From Stichopus chloronotus (taxonomy: Eukaryota > Echinodermata > Holothuroidea > Aspidochirotida > Stichopodidae): a DNA stretch of 64,000 bases. Under the pieces are notes generated by a model, which did not search any database, was not told where the DNA came from, and saw nothing but the letters and a program-made list of their open reading frames with translations. The translations under genes were made by a program, and so were the position numbers. Shown one piece after another: positions 35,175-46,775 of this stretch; positions within the stretch are counted from its first letter, which is position 1; each line of letters begins with the position of its first letter. The stretch covers positions 21,569,116-21,633,115 of the forward strand of contig CM037830.1 in assembly GCA_021234535.1 (NCBI GenBank). The letters are read 5' to 3'.

Positions 35175-35544
35175 TTAAACCTTGAATATGAGTTTAAAAT
35201 TTGTCAGTGAAAGTCAAATTCAGCGGAATATGTCACAGCCACTTCAAAATAACATTGCTTAAGTCGTATTTTTGCACAGATGAACATTCACGTCCATTCC
35301 CAATAGGTCTGTTTGATTTTAAGTAACGGTGTTTGACTGCTATACATTCTTCGAGAGTCTGAATTTTGGAGGGACCAACAAAAATGTCGAGACAATTTTC
35401 ATACTCAAATATCTGGAAGATGAGTGCACAGTTCTCTCTTAGGTTAGGTGATCTTTTCCTCTACTTTCTCTTCCCTGTCATACTAATGAAGAAGAGAGGT
35501 AAATGAGCAGACGATAACCACTACAACTCATATTTCAGCTTTAA
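35175..35544 (+). mobile_element. Family-1 MITE, copy 2
   Basis: The left end is TTAAACCTTGAATATGAGTT and the right end in reverse complement is TTAAAGCTGAAATATGAGTT. It is full length and in the same orientation as the copy in BET1L intron 2. It shares the CACAGCCACTTCAAAATAAC, GTCTGTTTGATTT, CAACAAAAATGTCGAGACAA and ATATCTGGAAGATGAGTGCA blocks with the other copies. Confidence 0.85.
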
Positions 35545-38500
35545 GTAATTCCTGTAAATTATTCTCGAAGAACCATATTGGTTCTCCCTACAGGAAAGTT
35601 AAAGAACCTTTTTTTTTTTCTTAGAGTGTGTGGCATTGCTATAGTCACGACACTTCTTGTATTATTTGTAAAATTTATCCCCTTTGTGTGGATAAACTCC
35701 CTCGTGAAAGCCCCCCCATTTTGCTTGCGATACATATTCATCGTGCAAGTCATTCTCTAATTACTTTCACTTGCTGGATACTTTTGAACCATTTGCTACT
35801 GACAATCCCATTTTGCTTTTTGACTCTCCTTTCCCCATTAATTGATTACAACCCAAAATATTTCTTTGTGTGAATACGTATTGTTTAATTATGTGTACAA
35901 ATGTACACTTTGTATTCTTCTACGTAAAAAAAAGACACGTTCTAATTGTTGCATCTAGTTTTCTAACATCAACCCCCCCCCCCTTTTTTTTAGGTAGAAT
36001 TAAGATGCCTTGTTGAACCTCTCCATTTTATCAGACTCTCCTTGTGAGTCGAACTGGTAGAGTGTACAGCTTAGAAAATCGGTGAAGACGTACGGATACT
36101 AACAGAGAAGAATAAAGAAGAATAGCATCGTTTTTATTTACCAAAGTGAAAAAAAGGTTAGTAGAATCGCTGCTTTCCGAGTCACACTTAAGTGCAGTGA
36201 CGGCACCAAGGATGGGGGGATTCTTCCCCAGTCAGAACCTTTCCCCAGTCCCCCCCCCCCTTACTCAGATGAAGCGACCTTATAAATACATGTATAGACA
36301 TGTCTATTCCCTGTTTATATTCATAATTTTTGCGTAATAATTTCGGTTTCATGCTGTCGGTAGAGATATGCCGCTGAAGCCTCAGAGCTTCGGGGGGGGG
36401 GGGGGGCTAGAGGGGGGCTTCGTAAGACCAGGCGAAAGATGAAGAAAAGGGTGACAGATGGGGGAATAAGTTACAGTGTGGGATATAACGCATGCACGGA
36501 CAGGAACCATTTTGTACAGTTGCAAATGACATCGTTTGTGAATCCCATGGTGATGATGCTGCTTTAAGTAAGTCAATAAAACAGCCATCATTATCATCAC
36601 AAAAGGCGTTTGGTGTACCATATAAGCCAGTTACAGACACATGTGTCACAGAGCAATGGGTAGCTAATATGGGGTAATCCCTTTTATGTGTTGGGAACTG
36701 TCAATGGTCTATCAATCTCCGATTAATCAAAATGAATTGCCGTCCCGGTACCGTCGCTTTATAAGCCCTCACAACTGTAGCTTTTTAAAATCATTCTAAC
36801 TTTGATCAAACAATACTCAATCAAAATTCTTTCCACACATCAAGAAAAGGATATATAGACTGAATAGGAAGGAGAATCTTTTGTGTTGCGATGACAATGA
36901 ATTTCTATTTCGGTCTTCCTCCATTTATTTTGTTTTGTGTTCCTCGTGTACTAAATGCTTGTCATGGTTTTAAAAGGATTGTATACGCTATGAGGCTCGT
37001 GAGGGCGGGGTATTGACATCACGTTGAAGGAATTCGCCGCCATCGCTTCCTATGTCTCTTAAAAGGATGCAAACATTATTGTAGACAAGTCATCGGTCTC
37101 ATTTTCAGGAAATATCTCAAAGAATTCGCAAACTGAATTATTTTAGTAAACATTCGAGGTACGAGCCTGCATGTTGCTATAGAAATCAATCGGTTGTGAC
37201 GTAGTACCCTACAAATGTAGATTGAACATTGCCCTCGGTTTTTTCTGATCTCTTATTTGGTTATAAAACCTGCGTTTCACCAATGAGTGACATAGACCTA
37301 CCTATCTCAAAGAATTCGCACCCAGTGTTAGAGATTTGCCATCATTCATTACGAATGTATACCTCGTGAATTGTTTTCCGTTAACGTGATTTTACAACAG
37401 TTGAGTAGGATGCCTGTTTGTACGCTACAATTGGGCGTCCGTCATCCAAACAATGACATGAACAAGTGGGCCGGAGGGAGGGGGGTAATTCAGCAACTCC
37501 GTGGTAGATACAAACAAAACTACAAAAAAATGAAGAATAATCTGAATATTTGCCTAGATATGCAGGAATATTTCTGGGAATAATTGATTGACATGCAGAA
37601 GGAGACGGAGTCCATCTAAAGGCCTTCATACCTGCTTTTGGATAAAACAGTGCTCATAATGTCGTTCGTTAAAGAGCTTTTCGAGTCTAGATACATGGCC
37701 CTATCAGTGAATCATGCACGATGGCGATTTTTGTTCTCAATTGTGGGGCACTTTACAGTCTAAGTTGATCTCAATGAGAAATTAGCATTTAAAAAAAAAA
37801 ATTAGTACAAAAAGTTATTAGAACCAGTGTATAAGTTATTCCTATACACTTATAGCAACTCAAATATTGCTAAGTTGGTTTACTAAACTTTAAGGCAACT
37901 GTAAGGCAACCTCTATTGTATGCATCTGTGGGGAAATCGTCAGAATTTTTTGAGCGTTATAATTAAGACCGAATTCCTAGGAAAAATGCACAAAGAGGGG
38001 GTGATGTGCTCGTAGGCAGAGACATTGTAATTACAAACTGACGCATTGATCGGTGTGATGTATAAACTTATGGTCGTCCACTGCTACCCGAAACTTCACG
38101 AAGATCTAGCACGTATACGCTCGGATTGAGACATTCACGGCATACAAGGAAAGATACAAGAAGTACTTAGTAACTGTGAACTGTAAGGGGTTGTTCAATC
38201 GTCCTTGTTGCAAAACAAGATTAGAGAATTGGTCACCGATAGGTCTTCCTTCTGCTTGAACTAGAGCCTTAGACCATTTACATGGGCTACCAGAGTACAA
38301 TCCCCCCCCCCCCCCCCCCCCCTTGCTTAGTTTTCATCTCTGGCTTTTAGTAGAATCGGTTGCTTGAGGGTATGAACTCCAGGCCCACCTTTTTGTTTTC
38401 TCCAGTGGCTACTACATCGCTTACAACGGTGATCTACTTTACGCGTAGACTCGAAAAAACGTCTTAAAAATCACTGCATGGAACCAATTTGTCAAATGAG

Positions 38501-39090
38501 TTAAATCTGTTGTCAACGTTGGTCCCTTTTGATGATACTGTGGAGACAAGATCCATAGAGACACTCCCCCTTGGCTCGCTTGTGGAGTATAAAGCAGTCG
38601 CAGCTCAGATGAAACGCGAGAGAACCATATATTATTGTAGGTGTAAACGGTAAACGTACTGCTACACTAAAAGGAAATAACAAGAAGTGGAAGGGTGTCG
38701 TTATTTGAAGAGTAACACCTTTCCAACAAGAACAAGTGCGGTACCCGATGCTGTTTGCTAGGTGTCAGAGGGGTCCTTGATCTTTATTAAGGTAGGCTCT
38801 TAGAGTGGTGGAAGCAATTCGAGCCCCCCCCCCCCTCTCCTCGCCCTCTATCCTCATCTCATATATACGCATATCGGAAAACAAACAGCTTGCAAGTCAA
38901 CGACTTTTAGAGAGATTTGTTTGCTGTGTAGAGCTGACCTGGAAAGTGGCGTCACATGTGTTGCAACTTGGGCCAAGGAACTCGATGTGCGCCACAGGGG
39001 GCGTAGCTAGAATGGTGTAATGCGGAAATACAGTATGCCTCTACTACAGTGGCACACACAGAACTTTGAACTAGGGGTAGACTGAAAATT
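35545..39090. other. Non-coding stretch with several G/C tracts
   Basis: G or C runs lie at about 35973-35983, 36250-36260, 36392-36406, 38302-38322 (21 C) and 38826-38835. A plus-strand frame at 36492-36677 ends in TAA and has protein-like composition after a CACGGACAG acceptor-like site, but I cannot identify it or join it to anything. Confidence 0.3.
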
Positions 39091-39225
39091 ATGGGAAGAC
39101 TATGTGAGGGGGGTCGGTTGGCGGGTTGCGTAATTTTTTTACCAAATTCCCATCGCCCAAAATCGCCCTTCCCAGCAAGTAGGTCATAGAAAATGGTGCT
39201 GTCAGTATTTTCTTGGATGGTGAAC
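39090..39225 (+). repeat. Family-4 repeat fragment
   Basis: GAAGACTATGTGAGG and, 70 bp on, CGCCCTTCCCAGCAAGTAGG with AATGGTGCTGTCAGTATTTTCTTGG match the order of phrases at 62250-62405 (GAAGACTATCTACGAGG, CTTTCCCAGGCTCAG, AATGGTATAGTCAGCATTTTCTTGG). It is a diverged interspersed repeat with no visible termini. Confidence 0.5.
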
Positions 39226-39582
39226 CAGTCTCTTTGCAGTATTGATTCGCTATAAATATTTGATAAAATTTGTACATTTCCTGATGAAAACTGTAATACT
39301 TAGACTTAAAACTTTAAAGGCTAAATATGGACTACACCTCTGTTATGATGCATTGGGTAAAAAGTAAAAAGTTAAAAGTATTCAAGCTTTGCATTTTCTC
39401 CCCCCCTACCATATCTTCCATTTTTTTAATCCGTCGTCCTATCTTTTTCTTTATTTTTGTTTTCGCCTGCTTTCTTTTGCCCTCCCTTGCCAGCGGTGAA
39501 AGGGGGATGCCCTCCATGCTCATTTTGAGACACTGGGGATGAATGGGGAGTTTATGAGTTATACTACTTATATAAAGAGGGG

Positions 39583-39619
39583 GATATATATATATGTATG
39601 TATATATATATATATATAC
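39583..39619. repeat. (TA)n microsatellite
   Basis: A TA dinucleotide run with one GTATG interruption. Confidence 0.85.
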
Positions 39620-40063
39620 TGTGCAAGAGGGAGAGAAACATCTGGTGGCACACACATAAACATGTACCGATCTGCGAGTGAATACCCTTGATAGGTGACT
39701 TGCAAATTTGTACATCGAGTTCATGGATAAAAACATCGTGGTCAATAAACCCAGGCGTAAACTGGGTTATTAAGTTTGTTATTACGAAATTTACGTGACG
39801 GCATTCATTCGTGGATCTGGGCCGGGGTCCTGGTATTTATAACTGAATGTACCACACCGAAAACTCATGGTGACAATATAAGGTAGAATAGGGTTATACA
39901 ATACATTCAAGGGCAGATGACCTCATTTTCATGTCAAAAAGTTCAATACCCATCGGCTTAACTATACTGCTTCTGCAACTATGGTAACTGCTGCAGTATA
40001 AGACATTTCCAAGCATGCACATGTCTCACACAAACCTCTCCCATTTTTTGCGAAAAAAAATTA

Positions 40064-40310
40064 TATTCAAATATCTGGAAGATGAAATCATAGGTCTCTT
40101 TCAGGTATTTATGACAGGTGATCCTTTAGCCTACTTTCTCTTCAATGAAACACTGAAGAAGAACAAGGGAAGAAATTAGTGCATATTTCTCTTTCAGGTT
40201 TTGTGATAGCAATATCTTTTCCTCTACTTTCTCCTTCCCTGAAGCACTGACAAAGAACAGAGGTCAGAGATGAACAGGCGATTATCAGTACAACTCACAT
40301 TCCAGCTTTA
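40064..40310 (+). mobile_element. Family-1 MITE, copy 3, 5'-truncated with internal duplication
   Basis: Only the right half of the family is present, from TTCAAATATCTGGAAGATGA to the terminal CAACTCACATTCCAGCTTTA. The block 'TCTCTTTCAGGTTTTGTGA...CTTTCTCTTCCCTGAAACACTGAAGAAGAACA' occurs twice in tandem within it, about 110 bp apart. Confidence 0.75.
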
Positions 40311-40915
40311 CTAGAAACACAGATAAGGTGTAAGGACAAACGCTGCATGGTATGTATCCACAGCTGTAACTGGCAACACATGAATCGTAAACTACTAATG
40401 CATCATCACGCTAGGCAAGTTCTGATATGTTTACAACATATATACCACGTTCAGGACCTTGTCACCACATCTGGGTCATCCTTTCGGCCAAGAACTTGCC
40501 ATCGCCTATGGGATCCGCCCCCTCGACCAAGAGCTGCCAACGTCTCTCCCCACCACACCGACCCGTTCCCCATCCATTCCTTAATTAAAAGATGCTGAAA
40601 CCAGTGGAGGAACACGGTCTGCGTATATAGGAATTATTTTAAACTTGGCTATATTGGATGCCGTGTGTATTGGAACAATCTGAGGTTGAGGCATGTGTTA
40701 CAAAATATAACTGCTAATTACCAGTGCGTATATGAGTAATTTCTGCTTATTCGTGACCCAAGTTTCAGAAAGTTTGGTGTATTCATGGTCTCAAACCAGC
40801 TAGGATACCCCTCCTCCTTCCCGCTATCTTTTATTCTTCTTTTTTTTTCGAAATTGCAAATTTTTGTTTCTAATGCAACATAATCCACTGTCTTACAGTA
40901 AAGTGTGAAGGAATA

Positions 40916-42896
40916 TTACCAACTGAAGACAAGCAGAAAATGCAATCGATGCAGCTTGGCGGACTGCATGGGGACACCAAAATACCATGCGATTGGCACA
41001 CTAACAAAAAGAATTACAATATTTAGAATGTACATGAAGCGTATATGACCATACCATAGTTCCTCCAGGTTTACATTTCTGGGATTCGGGGTTAAAACAT
41101 TCTGCAGGCTTTGTGGGCTGTTGTCATTCATTACGACTAAAAGCATTCGATAACGGTTAGCTACCTGAACATCATTATCGTCAAGGATAGACTATGTTAC
41201 AGACATTTAATGGCACATTGTTAACCCTCGGTCCCGATAGCGCATGCAGGGCGCTCTAAATAACAGTTCAGCCCTGTCGCATGAATGTGGGGAATTAATG
41301 TGTCTTTGGCAATAGAGATTACGTAAAATAGAATGATTAGGATCAAATCTGCCAACTTAATCCTCTAATCTGATACCGTCCATTAAGCAAAGGAAAGGAA
41401 ACTGCTTTTAGTTCATTCAGCGACTTTTATACCCCTATTTTGCACCATAGAAAATTCCGAAGGACCTTTAATCAGTGAATGAAACGGGGTCATCACCATC
41501 ATCCTGTTAATGGTCGTTCAAAGGAATTGACTATACAAGGGGGAGAAAACCAAATATTTGGTGAAATTAAAAATCAAAGTTAAATCAACGCGTTACTACA
41601 CTGACACATTAACCTCTACTGTTTGTGCTGGTAAAGGGTGCCAAAGAGGGGGTTACAGAAAATGAAAAAAAAAATGCAAATGGACTTTTGTTTAAAACAT
41701 AATCTTTACTGAGTCTTTGTGGAATACGTTCTGTCATTGGCGCGTTACTGGTTTCTGCAGTTTAGGGCGCTAGTGAAGCGGGGGGGGGGGGGGGGGGGGG
41801 GGAGAGTATGACTGTCCCTGAATGAAACGGACCGAGAGAGAGGACTGTAACTTTGAGGAGACGAAACTCCAACCAAGTTTTCCGCGATTCAATCCTGTTC
41901 ATAGCAAGACATTAATAAAATATGTAAATCATACCAGAACATTAGGAGAACAACATACCCATATATCACTCCAGTATCTCCCATCACAAACTCCTCGTTT
42001 CCTCTAAGACAGTGGCGGTAACAGAAGTTTAGATGGGGTTGGAACAAATGAGAGGCAAACAAAACCGTTGGTAAAAAGTTTCGTCCAGTAGAGCGAACTT
42101 AGGGAGTGTGGGATACAGGGTCCCATCTAAGGGCCCCTGGTGTGTCCAGGGACAAAATCCCCGTGGGGATCCAGGGGAACCCCAGGAAGCTCTGAGGATG
42201 TGGTTTATCTCTGGGTGAAAAATTAAGCCCCGTGGACCTCCTGACAGAAGAATAAAAGCAAACGTACGAACATAAACAGGAAATAGATAAATGCATTTAT
42301 GTGTTGTTAGGTCACTTCAACTGAGCGTGCAACATGCAGCGTGACTGAAGTTAATAAAATCACCTTCATACAAGTTGTACGTTATGGAAAGTAGATAATT
42401 CAGTACGTACGTCTCTGTTAATGTAGAAGCTTCTCTTACTTAGCAAAATGCACCTGGCTAGTTGTCCGAAACTGCTCTTTCTCGTGCAGTATAGGCTCTG
42501 CCTCTCTTATCCTAGATGTGCAAATGCTGGTCTTGAGCCCCAAGTGGCGAGCAGTCGACAAAAGCATCATGGGATGGCATGCCACCTACTTGGGCCAAGT
42601 AAAACGAGCTCCGCCATTTGCGGTTCTCGACAGCAGCTATACCAAGATAAGATAAAAACGTTCATCTTCGAATGTACCGACTCGACTGACTCAGATATGA
42701 TAGTACATCGAACGTCATGTGACCTCGGAGGGGGGGGGGGGGAAGACTGATCAGGGGTCGATGTCCCTAGTCGGTGCCAGAATACCTTCACCAGGCCTTC
42801 GATGAACTGAGCACTCGAAACCGACAGAACCACTTGTTCCGCCGGTAAAATATGACAAAACAAGAAAGCTATGATATCATGAATTGACGACGCCAT
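40916..42896 (-). CDS. Candidate two-exon gene with a membrane segment, unidentified
   Basis: Exon A (42896-42792) starts ATGGCG in a good start context. It encodes MASSIHDIIAFLFCHILPAE and QVVLSVSSAQFIEGL, and ends at CTG|GTGAAG. Exon B (41164-40916) follows the acceptor GATAATGATGTTCAG in phase 0, the only open phase. It encodes 82 residues with NRYRMLLVVM, an NxxELWYGHIRF segment, a hydrophobic helix (FMYILNIVILFVSVPIAWYF) and a TAA stop. Both junctions are phase 0, so joining is permitted but not proved; other exons may lie between. I recognise no family. A G13 tract lies just beyond exon A. Confidence 0.25.
41780..41802. repeat. G23 homopolymer
   Basis: The longest G/C tract in the window; see the separate note on such tracts. 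Confidence 0.9.
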
Positions 42897-43851
42897 GATG
42901 CCTAGAATGTTCTCGTAAAACTGCGGGGAACCGTGAAAGATTGTGACAGAACAAAGAATTAACCCACTGTGGCAAAGAATATCACAGATGAAATATTAGG
43001 AACGTGAATCATGCAACGGAACTACAGAGAGGAACAAAAGTACCACTGTAATTAAAAGAACAATAATAGATGTTACTGAAATGTCCCTCTATACAGTAAA
43101 CAATGTAAACTTGTTATTCAGATGAAGCATTCAATGGAACGCGTGCCGGCGCTTTAATGATCGAAGGCCTTTACTTCCTCCTGTTATTTAAGCGTGAAGT
43201 ACAATATCCTATTAACATCTTGGAAAGAAAGCTCAATTCGAGTGTGCAATTCTTTTTCTTTTTTTGTCGAAATTTTCACAAAGAGAAAAAGCGTCTGTAA
43301 GACAGATTTAGTCTAAAGTTAAATTTATTAATGGTACATCAGAAGTGTTTTCCAATTGTTTTAAGTGGATTTTTTGGCCATTGTTACGTACTTTGTATTT
43401 CTGAGGCTACAGTGCAACGTTCCGTTAATAGACTGCCACCGTGAGCTTTTCTAGACGGGCATGCACAATGCGTATTATCTCAGGCTGTATATATCACACC
43501 CACTAAATGTTTGTAGTATACCATAATTGTTATTGAATTAAATAACTTTCACTGACAGTTTACCGTTCTTGTTTTCTCTATGCTTTTTCGTGATATCTTT
43601 CTGTCGCCATGACAACATTATACATACGTAGAGAAGAAACAAGAGAAAAAATGCAGAGCATATTGAACCAGAGATCAGCATAATAATGATAGTACGTTAA
43701 CAATGCAAAATTACGCGTAAATGTTATTTCAGATCTGAGGATCCGTTATACTTAATACCTTGAGCCGTTGGTTGAAGGACATATTTGACGTCACAACAAT
43801 GACAACATTTGATCATGGGTGCCGTTGATATGTTGATCACAACATGTAAAT

Positions 43852-44067
43852 ATGAAATGTAGACTATACCGTATTTTTTGCTCTGTCACGTGGATTGCAG
43901 TGACTGTCGTTGTATGTACACCATGCCAAGTACACGCTTCTAAATTTGGCTACAATAAGTGGTTTCCAAGGGGTTCACATGGAGTTTACCCTCGGGGATG
44001 GGGGATATTTAAAACTCCGGGGGTTCGTAAATGCTATACACCAGATGTTCGTTGGTGTAAGAGCTAA
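43852..44067 (+). CDS. Candidate small secreted cationic peptide precursor, 71 aa
   Basis: This is a single uninterrupted frame from ATG to TAA. Residues 1-7 (MKCRLYR) are basic. Residues 8-22 (IFCSVTWIAVTVVVC) are hydrophobic. TPCQVHA is followed by SK, a good signal-peptidase site with Val at -3 and Ala at -1. The predicted mature part is about 42 residues, rich in Lys/Arg, Trp and Gly, with two PRG repeats (WFPRGSHG, VYPRGWG). The end is RKCYTPDVRWCKS: a dibasic pair before a Cys-x7-Cys loop. That layout would fit a neuropeptide or a cationic defence peptide, but no family was recognised. No neighbour, intron or promoter supports it, and a chance ORF remains possible. Confidence 0.38.
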   Translation: MKCRLYRIFCSVTWIAVTVVVCTPCQVHASKFGYNKWFPRGSHGVYPRGWGIFKTPGVRKCYTPDVRWCKS

Positions 44068-44564
44068 CGTGTCGTAGTATGTAACACTTCTTTGTATGGT
44101 GTTTCCGTTCCTTTACGACATGTGACTACAAACACAGGCCTACATTTTGGCTACAAGATGAACTTTCTCTCTTTGAAATTCAACGTTTTGAATCTATACA
44201 TTTGCGAATTTTTTTTCCATAGAAGTACATGCTTCAAATTTCAAGTGATAGGAAAGGGCTTTACCTGAATGCAAGTTGTAGCACTTAATTAATGAATGAA
44301 GAAAACACTTGATAAGGAATAACTGTATATCTGCTTTAAAAAAAAAACAAAAACAAAAAACGAGATCCCGCATTTATTACAGGTGTTGTCGATCTGGTAA
44401 TTATTGAGTGTATTTTCTTCTCTCTCTCTCTCGTTCTCGTCCGTCCACGGTCAGAACCAGTACAGGCAACCACTGAGTATCACCGACGGTGTTAAAATTG
44501 TCTTCCGTCAAACCCTACTTCATCGAGTACTGGCTTTACCGCGAAGAACAAGAAGTGTCAACAA
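44068..44564. other. Non-coding flank of the candidate peptide ORF
   Basis: No gene recognised. It contains an A-rich run near 44338-44360 and a CT-rich run near 44418-44432. Confidence 0.35.
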
Positions 44565-44636
44565 AGTATCCCTTTTAAGAGCGTAGAGGCAAACACAGTC
44601 TAGTATCCCTTTTAAGAGCGTAGAGGCAAACAGTCT
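44565..44636. repeat. 37-bp tandem duplication
   Basis: AGTATCCCTTTTAAGAGCGT followed by AGAGGCAAACACAGTCT occurs twice in a row. The second copy lacks two bases (one CA). Confidence 0.85.
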
Positions 44637-45634
44637 ATCTTTATAAGGTGTCTGTTTTGTTTGCTGGTATATCGTTAGCATGTTGTTCGACATTTAACCG
44701 CTATTTTTTACTGGCAAGTTTATGGTTGATGTTATGGTTCCCGTAAGTAGGCCAGTTGAAAAAGTGCACGTGAACTCCCCAACCCAGCCGGCCCCGTAAC
44801 TGAAAACTCACTAAAGGAATTGCTTACATCTTACCCTCTTACGTTGCCATGGCAAACTGTATGTCCGTGTAATTCAATTTATCACGTATATGTGTTGCTT
44901 ACCTTTGTACACACAGTATAAACAGAAGAAACGTAACTGGGAATACCTTCACATGTACCGCATAATTTTAGTGATTCAAAAGTTCAATGAATTGCAAAAA
45001 AAGGTCATTACCTGAATATGTAGAAGGTGAAAATTCGGATAAAAAGTAACTTGGCCAGATGTGTCCACCTGAGGAAAGGGTGCCATATGTAAAAACATAT
45101 GTTGCAAAAATGCCTGGGCAATTATCAGTTCGCTTACAGCTTAACCTGTGCAACCCTTATCAGATGTAAATTAAACCTTACATATATAGATATATGCCTC
45201 CGAGGGACCTCTTTACTGTGTCCTACTTAATAAGAGCTCTTCAAAAGAGAGTTAGAGTATAGGTACTATCAAATTCGATTAAAGCAACATTTTGCGGTAT
45301 TTTTGGTCGGTATATGTACCACTTACAGCCCTAGAGAGATACAAGATATTGAGCAGACGTCAAAAAAAGTAAAGAAATAAATACCTTTGATTTCAACCGT
45401 ACTGTATATTTGTACTAAGATATACCGGAGTTCAACGTGTTTGATTTTCTCCGCACCGTGCTAAATATTGGCCCAGCGTTTGCAGTTCTGAATACGTCTA
45501 CAATACCTCATCGTGTGTTTTGAAGAGCTGTATGAACATGAGTAACTTTTCGTAACTTTTCGTCATGTCAATCACATGTTTAGTATATGTATTGACCTGA
45601 TAGTACACTATATACTTAGACTAGGCTGAAAGGC

Positions 45635-45989
45635 TTAAAGGGAAATAGGGCGTTTGTTTTAGACAAAATATCCATATTATTAAAACCAATATTTGTGGAT
45701 GAAGAATGATAGAATATTGAAAATAAGGAAGGACAGTAGCCTTCTTTTCAATGAATGAGCTTCTCACAGATAGAAATTCAGTTATTTGTTGCTCAACACT
45801 AATTTGTTCACCCAAACTTTTCAAAATTCAAATGATGCATCTTCCAGTTAAACATCGCATGCATGATGGTTTTAGGAGATGAAGCTTTGGTAGATGTTTA
45901 TTGATGAGACTGAATGGTTTAACAATGAGTAAAGGTATTTTCTTTTGTATGTCATGTTGGTGTATTCTAAACGCCCTATTTCCCTTTAA
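45635..45989 (+). mobile_element. Family-2 MITE, full length, TTAA-flanked
   Basis: The first 21 bases, TTAAAGGGAAATAGGGCGTT plus T, are the exact reverse complement of the last 21 (45969-45989). TTAA at both ends is palindromic and fits a piggyBac-type TTAA target duplication, although the terminal AGGG differs from the usual CCC start. It has no coding frame. Partial relatives are at 30233-30435 and 55474-55686 (reverse). Confidence 0.82.
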
Positions 45990-46390
45990 ACTCTTATTTT
46001 GCACCGTCGGTATGACCTGTTCTTCGGATATTTCTAGCAGCCATCTTAGGCAGTCAGGAAAACCAATTCAGCTATAGTAAAATATTAACATAGCACGGAA
46101 GATCAAAGAGTAAAATACGAGAAAGACAGCCACCATACCTGAGCCACTATGCCTACTGCATACATCAAGACAATACAAACAACCTTGAACGAAAATGTAG
46201 GACTGTCTGGGAGACGAAATTGCAATAAAAATAGAATGTAAATGAAATACGGTAATTTCAATTTTTCTGTATCTAACGATTTTTCAAGTTCCAGACTAAA
46301 TAAGGAAAAGGAAACGTGGATAAATAATTGGAAATTACCTGTTCGTGAAATAACCTTCCAAGCAGGTGTTAGTAGGTTAGTGCGTACCCT

Positions 46391-46460
46391 GTTTTTTTTT
46401 TCTTTTTCTTTCTTTCTTTCTTTCTTTCTTTCTTTTTTTCTTTTTTTCTTTTTTTTTTTA
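46391..46460. repeat. (TTTC)n / T-rich microsatellite
   Basis: TTTCT tetranucleotide repeats flanked by T runs. It abuts the left end of the family-3 repeat. Confidence 0.9.
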
Positions 46461-46775
46461 ACCTACACACCGGAACATCTGCCACAAATTCGCAGATTTC
46501 TCATCTATAGATCCAAGGTCTCAGTATTTGCGATCCTTCTTCTCGGTTGATGATTGGCTCAAAACAAATCATGAATATTTATATCTTATAGGGAAAAGAC
46601 GTATCGAGTTTCATTGGGTATAACTGATTACGTCGCCATATATGAATTTTAATAGGGTGCAATCTGTATACAGATTGAGTCGAAATCCGGCCAAGGGCCG
46701 TAGTTCATCAACGTCGGTATTACGAATACAGTCAAAGCTGGTGCGTGACTAATACACCTCCGTTGTGCGGGCTAT
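46461..46775 (+). repeat. Family-3 interspersed repeat, copy 2
   Basis: Same orientation and block order as the copy in GEMIN2 intron 3. It includes CACACCGGAACATCTGCCAC, ATCCAAGGTCTCAG, ATGAATTTTAATAG, ATCAACGTCGGTATTACGA and GCTGGTGCGTGACTAATACA. Divergence by eye is substantial, so both copies are old. Confidence 0.7.

Noticed and set aside
42448..42750. 100-codon plus-strand frame with Cys residues
   Set aside because: Its end is poly-Gly from the G tract, and it overlaps the slightly better-supported minus-strand exon candidate.
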